NCBI GenBank assembly: GCA_900618425.1 | Contig: UZAN01047965.1 | Coordinates: 1-18,403, forward strand | Reading direction: 5' to 3' | Origin: Echinostoma caproni | Taxonomy: Eukaryota > Platyhelminthes > Trematoda > Plagiorchiida > Echinostomatidae | DNA: 18,403 bases | Notes under the pieces: model-generated | Told to the model about the DNA's origin: nothing | The model's database searches: none | The model's input: only the letters and a program-made list of their open reading frames with translations | In this document: piece after piece, positions 1-10,500 of the stretch | How positions within the stretch are numbered: position 1 is the stretch's first letter | Layout of the letters: each line of letters opens with the position of its first letter | Program-made: the position numbers and the translations under genes

Positions 1-1270
1 TGACTGCAGTTGACAAAGGTCAAGTGCAACGAAAAGTGCTCGTTAAGACCACACGTTTGTGGTGATAATTCTCATTGACGAGTAGAACAAAGACACAGGT
101 CAGCTTGCGAATATCGACCGACTGAACTGGCCGTGGTATGATGGACACACGTGTGAGTGATAGTGCAAATGGCACAAAAACTGAATTGCACAACTATATA
201 TCTAGCACGCTTAAAATTGGGCGTAGATAGCTCAATTCGGATTTGTTGGATGGAGCGTAATATTTCCTTCACAATGGTATCACAATATTGACACTGCGAA
301 GGAAAATAAGCAACTTTGCACGCGTGAGTATTAGCAAAATGTTTGCTACAAATCACGGAAAAGCACAGTGGTGTGAATGGTATGGTTTATATCCGAGAGA
401 GAGATATCGTTAGATAGATCTCACAGAGCTGAGTCGAACGAGCGTAAACTCGACGATGTATGACCTATTATGGCGGAGTAAATCCACTTAAACCGGGAGC
501 GCACAAATGATGCGACCGCGCCCGAGAGTCCGAAAAGTGGGATGAAGCACTCAATCACACACGTCATCTGAACAGTGATTGATTCGGTTGAATTCTCTGG
601 CCGAAATGCAGAATATACACTGGTTCCATAATTTTTCGGACTAGACGTCCGGAAGCCAAACGTTTGATCCAATTAGAGTTGAGTTGAAGAAAATGGTTTC
701 GTTTCAAAACGGAGTTCTAATATTTTCACGTATTGCTTCTTTTTGACTTGATGTTGCTCTCATTTACCGATTTATCTTTGATGCTAATGTCGTAGTTAGC
801 CGCATTTGTCATCTTTTATGAGCCCCTTATTCTACTCTGTTCTTGATGAATAACTCGATGCATCTGCTTGTATAGTGAGTGATTTCAGATTATTCCGCCA
901 TAACGAAGATTCTCCTTCTATCAGAAGGGTAATAGATCTCCGGAATGAGTTTCCAGCAAAGTTGGTTATCAAGGATCATGATGCATAGTGATGTAAAGTG
1001 AATTGTTTTCTTATAGATATGGAATCTGGTGGCTCCATGGCGTACCCGGGATCTAATTCTTACATAGCCGGAAAAATTGGTATGATAAATAGATTTAGAT
1101 ATCTGGAGTAGTTCAATAAGAACAATGAAGGTCATTAGCAGTAATTTTACGGAAGCACTAAAAACAACTTTTCAAGCTGTTCTGTATTTTTAGATAGAAA
1201 TGACATACCAGTCTGATTCTCCACCAAACACTCTTCTCCATTTCATCGTCCTATCCAAATAACTATCTAG
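1..1270. other. Non-coding, probably an intron upstream of exon a
   Basis: I find no convincing exon here. Open frames on the minus strand (72-356, 421-672, 890-1135) have no recognisable motifs and no coding-like composition. A short GA-rich run is at 392-403. Since exon a corresponds to the middle of CC2D2A, this stretch is most simply an intron, but an unrecognised poorly conserved N-terminal exon cannot be excluded. Confidence 0.5.
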
Positions 1271-1506
1271 CACCTCTCAACGTGAAGATTGGTAGCAATC
1301 AGCCACGTTACCTGGATGAAGAAGGTCTGTATGTGGGCAGACCACCATCGGTTGTCCCGGCAAATTTACGTCGGCTGGAGAATCGGATTATACAAGAGAC
1401 AAAGTCAGCCTTTCTGGCATTTCCCTCAGTCGTGACAGAACAGCCCGAGGCTGGTGATACAGATGTCGATCAAATCATTGAACAAAAACAGGTTGAGAAG
1501 ATTCAG
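1271..1506 (+). CDS. CC2D2A: CC2D2A-like exon a: DEEGLYVG region
   Basis: The frame reads ...RYLDEEGLYVGRPPSV, then RRLENRIIQE, then an acidic stretch ending QKQVEKIQ. The DEEGLYVG..P.V....RLENR pattern is typical of CC2D2A. I chose the acceptor TAG at 1268-1270 because a pyrimidine-rich tract (1231-1256) precedes it; an acceptor at 1210-1211 would also keep the frame open. The donor after CAG at 1506 is GTCGGT, which is weak. The frame stays open to the TAA at 1678-1680, but the residues after 1506 look unlike the family. An apparent start at 1282 is a GTG and is not a likely initiator; the N-terminal part of the protein should come from exons upstream of the window. Confidence 0.8.
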
Positions 1507-4500
1507 GTCGGTCCGCATTTGGACTCATGTTGCGAGCACATAATCTGTTGGACTTTATTTTTCTCATTAGAATATGGGATAACTGCTGGAGACCGTTTTC
1601 GTCCAGATCGATGGGTGGGATATATTTTTGACTCTATTTGGAACAGCGTTGAAAAAAAATATGATCATTTTTGGACTTAAGGAAAGAAAGATATATCATT
1701 TGTAGTTGGTGGGGAAACTTCGTTTTGTTTCCAATTGGCTTAGATTGCTTTTATTTCAGGATAATATTATGGACTTGTTTAGTGTGATCCATGAGCGTAA
1801 GGAGCAGATTTGGTCAACAGATGTCTCCAGTCTTCAATCAGCTTGAATTTCTATCTAAAAGTAGTGGATAATTAGAAAGCTCTGTTTTGTCCTGTTCACA
1901 TATTATGCGTGTTATCCAAGTGTAAATGGAATTGTTGGGCTTCACATCAAAACCATTACTATTGTGTACCTTTAAAAATAAGTGCGTTTATATGCACCAA
2001 AACAGCTGACACTGCGGATGAATTTAAATCAGTTAGTTTTCAAGTTTGTCAGAGGATTGCTCTGGAAAACTAGTCGATCGATTTGACATTTTATCTCGTG
2101 TTTATCGTGTGCTCACTTTTATTAGATGGAAAAACATTAGGCATGTGAAAAGTTGCTCATCTCGGGAACAGTTTACAATTTTTGTAGTTTGTTATCTAAT
2201 TTATTTAATGGCTAGCTGCGTAATGCATCGGTCTTCTTACCGGAATTTGTTTGTTTGTAATACGTGAGGTCTTTCCATGCGTTGTCAGTTCTCTATTTTC
2301 TTCCCGAATGTTCACTTGAAAATCAATTTAATATCTCTCTCTCTTTTGGTTTGCATGTCCCTAACCGTCCTCGGTTGTGGGTTCGGCAAAAGTATCTCGC
2401 GTTCCCATTATGTTTTCACGTCGTCTTGAGCGTGGAGCTGAGGTCTAGCCATCATCTTTCCACAACTTTTCCGCACAACAAAAGGCAGCAAAAGTACTTA
2501 ATTAGTGCATTCAAAATGTAATTATTCAAATCACTGACCGTTTTCAGTTCACAAACAGCTTACTGTATGCAGGAATTTGTGTTTTAAACCCTGATTTATC
2601 ATTTATATAAAAATATATTTATGTATGCCACAAGCTGTCCACTGTGTGTAAGGCATTTTCAAAGCTGGATAGTTAAATCAAAAATAAAACACTTTAAAAC
2701 TAGCCTAGCCATTCGCGTTTCGAGTCCCGCTGGGAACACAAGAAGTACACATAGCCGACTAATCCCAAAGGAGCTTAAACTGATGTCTAGTGCGTTTTGT
2801 CGGTCATAGCACAAAATATTCCATCGATAATGAAATGCCTTTAACAACTGACGAACTCTTACACTAAACATCATTTACGGTATCAGATTTCTGTACGAAC
2901 TCCAGTAGATTCACCGGAAACTTATGATAAATAAGCAAAGGTAAAGCAGACCGTTTCAATTAACGGGATTGTTTCACTATCTTTGTCACAGTCTTAAAAC
3001 CAATTTCAGATAGTAAACTTTGTGCATATTCACTTTTGGCTTTCATCCAAAATTAGTGCATAACCTATAAACATCATCCGGTTCGGTGAATGCGCACTTT
3101 TTCATCTTCAGTTGAATTTCGGTTGAGATATGAGATCAAGCACCCCATGATACCGGCACAAACCCTATGCCTCTTGATTTATTCTGTGTTCTACTGGTTA
3201 AGTTGAAAATGTTCTTTACCGTCTTCTAATTGAGTCAATGTTGCCTACTCATGATTCACTTGTTCACTCATCGATTCAGACTTGGTTTAAAGAAGACGGG
3301 AATTTCGCATTGCTACCAAATCCACTTCGAAGTGTACCGCAACGTCCTCCTGTGTGGGATGAATTATTTAATCCACTCCCGCCCGAATTCCAAGTTGATT
3401 ACATACCAGTGAGTACATCAAGTAAAACAAATCTTACGTGTTAAAGTTTCTGAGTCACATTCAAATGATGGGAATAGTACATATTTGCCAGTCACCAGCT
3501 AGAATGAGCGGGCCAACTTCTTCGGTGTGATTTGTGGCTGTAGAAATTAAAAGTACATCAAACATTTCTGTCCTATTGACGAAATACTCATGAGTAGTTG
3601 AAACATGAATTTGAAATTCACACATCTGCAAAAATGTAATTTATGATCACCATCAATAATACTTTACTGTTAAAAAAGATTCACCTCACCAGCCATTTTA
3701 TTCTCTACAGCCCATGACCACTGAAATGACATTTCGTTACTTGGCTCTCGAAAATGATAATGCATCTTTTGGGAAATCCATGTCTTGGAACTTTGGTCGA
3801 ACAACGTTGTCTCGACGTCGAAACACAGGTGTTGGTGTGCTCAGTGGTTTACCCGAATGCCGTTTGGATGTGGAAATCAGACAAGTTGTATTTGACTTCC
3901 ATCCACTCTACACGTGGGAACATGTGCACGCGCAAAATCTTCGGCAAATAGTGATGGCTTACCAAACACAGAATTCCCGTGATCAAGTAAACGCGTGCAT
4001 CGAACGAGTAAGTTATTCTGCATTACGTTTCGTGCGCACTAACTGAAAAAGAATGATAATGAAATTTATCAGATAACATGAACAGTAGGATTGTACTTAC
4101 TCAATCCTTAGTTAGAAGTAGAGGTTTTGATTTTAGTAGCACACGATGTCTCACGTTTCTTAAGCTATAGGGGTTCCAAACTACACAGGCTGCATCGATA
4201 ACACAAATCTGTTTAAATTGGGACTGCTCAACCCATCGCTCATACCACTCACCCAGTATAAAAGCGAATATTATGACATTAATTGATATTATATGTATTG
4301 GAACGTAATAGATGTTGCGCTGCAGTCCGAGATGAGGCGAAAGCTTTAAGCTGGTCAAAGAGGAGCTCACAAGATGTCGTTGAAGGGGAGGGGTTCGGAG
4401 TGCGTACATGCGCTAAGGTCCCCTGAGGATTTCAAGTATTGTGAGGTAAACAAGACCAATCAATAAATGTGAAGGGCGACACACAGAACCTGGATTATAC

Positions 4501-7500
4501 TATTGTACAAAGCCGATTTACACGAACTATGCAGATCGAGGTTTCTTCCCATATCGACAAAATGGATAATGGGAACATGATGCAGGCTGATTGGACTATC
4601 ATACCTACCCCAGGATTAGGAATTGAATGCTTAGAGCTTTACCTGGAGCTACACCCTGGTTTTGCATACACTATGTTTTCTGTACAGACTAGTTTGCAGA
4701 TCCCCTAGTATTGACTGTTGATGGGCATTTCGAACAAAGTCGCATGCTCTATGTAAGACCATTCCATGGCATTGTGGATGACATTTGCTTAAAAAATTTA
4801 AAGCAAATAGCATAGAAGTGAAACCAGTGACACAATGCGTACGGTTTTATCGCGACCATTCATGACAACCTGCTTAAACGATCTGACATACTAGTGAAGA
4901 TTCGAATTGCAACTAAATAAATACATTTTGTTCTGAGTGTTATAATCTTAAATCTTTTCGAGTATTTGGATTCTGGTTGGTTGCTTTGTTGAGGAATCGT
5001 GTTTGTAGTTCGGCAACCGAATACACTATTCAATCAATGAATTCAGCCTAATCCCTAGCTATTGGCTAATCCGTACCCCGGACAATTTCTCCTGTCTCCA
5101 TCAAGTACGAACGAGAGAGTCCCATTTGAAATTTTCCCGCTGTCTTTCCACCCAGCTGGTGACAATCAATAAGGTGTCCCCGAACATTGTTTGGTTCTTC
5201 TGGTTAAAAACAAATTGAAATGGACCAATACTGAAGAGATGAAGAATTCAAATCAAAACACATAGGGCTAACAATCTCGTTCTACGTTACCTATAACCAC
5301 GCGGACATGTCAGATGACATATATTACTGACAGAGGTTAAAAATGTGTTGGTAAAGAAATCCATAGCTTAAATTACGACTAAAATTGATTTCATCATGAT
5401 GTGATTTTTTTCATATCAATGATATATAGTGTGATGCATGGGATTGATTACGTATCACTGAAAACAAGCTTGTTTGTCCCTCTGTATTTTAATTCGAAAT
5501 ATCCTCTGTGATTTAATTCAAGTGAAAATTTGTTCATTCTTTTAGTTACTTCTATATCCACCAAAGTGAAGTGATCAATCAAAGAGCCACCTCGCTATAA
5601 AGTGAAATGAGGATAGTTAGGCAGTGGGGGGTGAGGTCGGAATACACCACCTCGAGGGCAATAGATTGACTACCCTATCTGCTAGGCCACCACTACCACC
5701 AAGTTGGTCAAAATGAATCAATCCGAGCGCTTTTGGGCATGAAAACAGAGAAATCCATGGAAACGGATCCGTAATTAGGTATTCATGGGGAAATAGGCTT
5801 CGTAGGATTTTGACCGTTGGATAGCTGGCGTGAACTGGTTGGAATATCGCATTACTCTTCGGTTGTGCACAAACAACTAAAGTCGAAAATGTTGACATTA
5901 CAAATACACCGGATCGGAACGGGAACATTCCATTCGGTAATTTTCATTCACCTGCTCGATTAGCAAAGTATTTACAGTGGTGATTTTCGACTCAGTTTGA
6001 TGGCTCAGGTAAACGCGTTTTTTTTCATCGGAAATTGGTTCGTTGGATTTCCCAGGTCACTAAGCTCATGTCTAGTTGAGGCAAATGTTATCATTCTCTC
6101 CTTGGTAGATCTGGCAGTCTAAGCTAGAGTTATAAACACCTGTCCGATTTCGGTGGCATTTTCTGATTCAATTATCATCAAAATTAAGCATACATGAATA
6201 CGTCAGTTAACGGGCTAATTTTACAGTTGAAAAGAAAACAAAATCACTTCAACTGACCTGTAAATATTTTCATCTGTCTCACTCCAATCCCCTTCAGCTT
6301 CGAGCTCTGCGGCGTGCTTTGGAACAGTTGAAGAAGAAAAAACAGCAAGCTGCGGAGGTGAGTGCAAATTAAGTGTTGTGTAAAAGCAAACCGGACTAAA
6401 CCACAATGAATGAATGAATCTTCCTTGGGGCCGGTAGGAATCCTTTATATATTTGCCTTTAAAAACCGCTCTCTGTTCATTTGGGTATAATGGGAACAGT
6501 CATGGTGGCAATGTGTTTGCGAGGGTTCCTTTCACACATCCGACTGTATAGGGTTGTTATACGGAGTTCTCTACCTCATCCCACCCCAAACCGCCCGAAG
6601 TCTATTGTTCACCAAATGATCTCCTCAGCTTTGTGGCATTTAACTTCAAAAGTTTATGACTGTAAGCCACTAGACAATTAGAAACTCTTGATTCTATATC
6701 ATAGTGTGATTAAGTGCCGGGTGTTGGAGAGAGTAGTACCTTCGGGTTGTAACCATCTTTGTCATTGACCGACGACCTCTTGTTGTTGTTATTGTTGTTG
6801 TTGCTGCTGCTGCTGCTACTGCTTCGATGTGTTGTCCAGTCTGCAAGTTCGCCGCGCGCGTAAGATAGGTTGCTGATTAAAGCAATTTATGTGAATTTAT
6901 TTTGTTTATGGACTTATTATTCATAAATCAGAGTCAATGTGTTATTTGTAGCTAAACAGCCAAAGGAGCATCGCAACTTTGTGCCATCCATCTTCTACAA
7001 CCTTAGTGTCGATACACTCAGTTCATTCGAGTTTGAATATGGGCATGTGGCGTAGTCATTCTGACTCCCAATCTGTCCTGGTTGATCCTTGCCAGATTGC
7101 TGTACATTGACAGTTACCAACGGGTCACTCATTCGCCCACAGGAGGAAGGGAGGAATGCATACTGGATAAATAAATCAAACCTGCCCAACTGCTTTATTT
7201 GAAGCAACTTATGTTCAGTATGTATAGGTTTCTGGTTATAACCATACCGAGAAGTCTAGCATCGGAGGGGACAGCAACTGATTGGTGACTTTCGTCACGA
7301 AAAAGCGTTCGATCAAGTCATTTGTGCTGTGAGGGTAGATATGAATAGCCAGATTCCCTAACAATTGAAGAGGGATGAAATTCTTTTTTGATGAAACATA
7401 TATACATTGCTTTCAGATGCAGATGGAAAATTACTAAAAAGGAGTATAGTTGTAAAAACACCGGTGATAACTATCAGACAACACCGGCTTCCAAAATGAA

Positions 7501-10500
7501 AGTGCATTTATCATAGAAAATACAATTCACGTTTATTCCAGTATTGCCGGTGAGTGTTTTTGTCGGATAGCTTTATGGGTTATGAGTGTTCATCGCTTCA
7601 ACCCAATCTTCCATCGCCAGTCTCATTAGAGCTCGTCATAAATGTATACCTATTAGTACATCGGAGCTTTGCTCTTCAAACACCTCGAACGGAAACTGCG
7701 ATTGTTACTACTGTGTCAAAAACCCCACATAGTCAATAACTCTCACAGTGAATTATTCTCAGAAAAAATGGAATACCATTTCGCATAAAAACATGTCTCA
7801 GCAGATTTCCACAAAGTTATCTGTGGTCATCGTGGTGCATTTTTCAACGTGAACATGTCCTTTGCAGGAGAACAGTGAAGAAAGTTCCGTGCTGATCGAA
7901 ATGGATGCCAATATTGAACAGTACGAACAAGAAATAAGGTAAATTGTCCTTTTCTAGCTCGACATCTCATCTAAATTCTCGTTTTATTATTGACTTTTTG
8001 TCAGTAGTTTGATTGTAGATTCATAATACCACGGTTTGCGTTTGATTGCCTTTCTGGTCGTCGCAACGGTTCTGCATTGACTTTTTATTACTCTACCAGA
8101 TACACGTAAGATTGAGCGAAGAATTATCCCATCCTCTGGCATTGCTTCAATGCTTCCCTTCTGCAACAATCACCGAATGGTAAACTAAGTGATCTCATAT
8201 GGACATGAGAGATTTATCCCTTTCATTAAGAAGCAAGTCACATTGAATCGGCTAGATCAAGTGACACTTCTCTTCTTCTCATAGACCATTGCAGTCATTG
8301 CCTTACTGAACACAACGGAAGATATTAGGGAGTAAAGCTCATACGAGAATGAAAATTTATATTTCATTTATGAATAAAACCAGTAATATGCAAGACCAGT
8401 AGAACTCACTGTTTCTTAAAACGTGAGCTATTTCTTCGCTCTCCCTTCTATCGCAATTCACTCTCGCTCCTTCCTCTGAATTGCCTCTCAGTTTAATCCG
8501 TCGTTCCCGGAATCATGCCGAAGCAATCCAACGTGGTTTGTTAGCATCCGCGTTACGTGCATGGAAGCGTGTCAAACAAGCTCGCGAAAAGGCCGGTTTC
8601 ACCAACACCACGGTCCGTTTGAATATTACACAGTAAGTTGACCACCATTCGATAAAACCATCAGATTCAACCAGATCATAGTCATTTCAATATTACCAAT
8701 TACTGTGTTTAAAGCATCAAGTCCCATTTCGAAAAACTGATGATAGCAGACAAGGGCTTTGTACTAACAAAAGGGTCTGAATGACTCATCTGGTTTTCCT
8801 TTTGTCGGTGAGCAATCAAAATTTATAAGCTTGTTATATTTTCCTCAATGGATGAATTCCCCCATTGACTGCAGTTTAGCACTGTATTACAGAATCAATT
8901 AGTGCAGGGTCCCGACTCTTATTCCTTTAAGTACTAGGAGAAGAAACATGTTACTTGAAGTCGATCTTTTGTCTGATGCGTACGATTCGGCAAACCTTTA
9001 TTTCGACGTGTCCACGTTAAACGTGAGGAATAGACAAGCGCGGACCTCAGTCAACTCGACCGAAAGATCGATGTTTGATTTCAATGGCAGCTAACTTTGC
9101 TTTTAGATTTTAGGAGGGTATTATACTGGTGTTTGTGAATACACGCTAGATAATGATAGAAAAGCGATCAGTTTTCACTCAGTGTGCACTCGCGGGTCCC
9201 TTTGCCTGTGAGTAAAACTGCGCTGGAAGGTACATAAACCCGACGGTTATTGACTTGAACTAACCCAGCAAGGAGACCCACAGAAGGATGAATCTATGTG
9301 TGTCAACTGATATATTTATTTATATAATCAGTTATTTTTATAAAAATTGATTTATTCAACTGACTACCACCGGTAGCTGACGAGTGAAGATCCTGCAAGG
9401 TGTTCAAGGTTACAAAGGGATGATTCGTCGTTTATATGCCAAATGAAGCGTGAACTGAAAAGCTAGGAAGCACTGGACAGCTGTTTTCACCTGGTAGGGT
9501 CTCATCAGCAGTGCGAATCCATCGACCCAACTAGCGATCGAAACCGGGATCTCATGAGTAGAACGGAAGCAAGCTACCCACTCGGCCACCGGGCAGATGA
9601 TCAGACCGTTTTTCATTCTCCATTTACACGATATAGCACAACCCATCTTTGCGAGCTTGTTGCAGGCCACAGAACTCGCTCGTCTCAGCACTAGCCCCGG
9701 AAATATGACTCCGGTCGGAAAATTTCACAATCTGATTACTTATTTCATGTGAGTAATGGAGGAGTTGGTTCAAAATTAATCGGATCCCTGGCCAGGCCGA
9801 TGGGGGAAAACTGGTACTCAGAAAGCGTAGGGTTTTATCAACGTGTACGCAAAAATGATCAGTTTGATCAAACAAATCCTCATGTTTTACTTTCCATTGC
9901 AGAGAACTCGTCGATCGGGTTAAGGAACAGAAGGAATGGGACAAGGAATTGGAAGATATTGTGGAAGAGGCCAGACGGATGCATGAACGCCAGTCCAAGT
10001 CATTGCGACAAACATACGCCCAAGAGTTGGTTACCTATCGGCAACTTAAAAAACATCAAGTATGCTGCAAACTGTTCTGTTATGCTGTTCTCACGTATTC
10101 CATAATTGCAGGTTGCCTATATCGGTCGAATTTTTTGCCCAGTATATGCGATTATTTTAGAGGAGGTACTATCTTAAATGCGCATGTTTAATTCATCAGC
10201 AGCATCAGCATGTACTTACAACCGTTCTGAGTGAAGGTTTGCAATAATTCGAAACAAATGCTCTCTTGTACGCTTCATAAAACTGTCGAATTTTTTGTAA
10301 AATTTCGCAATCACGGAAAACGTTCAAAGAAGCCTTCTCTGTTCTTACTTCCTCATGCAGGCTGCCGCGATGAGGCGACAAAGAATGAGGGAATCGGGAA
10401 AGGAGACGAATACAGATGTGAGTTCATCGAAGTTGCGCAAAGATGATTCCATTCCTAAACTGTTCAAAATTCACGAACCAACCGTTTGTCGTGCGACAAA

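Larger units (their letters stand above)
8633..9902 (+). other. Intron between exons g and h, carrying a SINE-like element
   Basis: About 1.27 kb. Positions 9421-9654 are a minus-strand tRNA-derived element (separate entry). An AT-rich tract at 9309-9356 lies beside it, flanked by the 8-base direct repeat TCAACTGA (9303-9310 and 9356-9363). The remainder is unremarkable. Confidence 0.7.

Noticed and set aside
4469..4708. 79-residue plus-strand open frame as an extra CC2D2A exon
   Set aside because: It has no family similarity, and exon d already joins exon e in phase without it.
9410..9691. 93-residue minus-strand open frame
   Set aside because: It lies in a repeat; the same peptide recurs at 16806-17039. 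The frame comes from the SINE-like element, not from a gene.
9624..9998. 124-residue minus-strand open frame
   Set aside because: It overlaps copy A and the opposite strand of CC2D2A exon h; only the plus frame fits the family.
9749..10105. 118-residue plus-strand open frame
   Set aside because: It is in a different frame from the coiled-coil exon 9903-10059, which joins its neighbours in phase.
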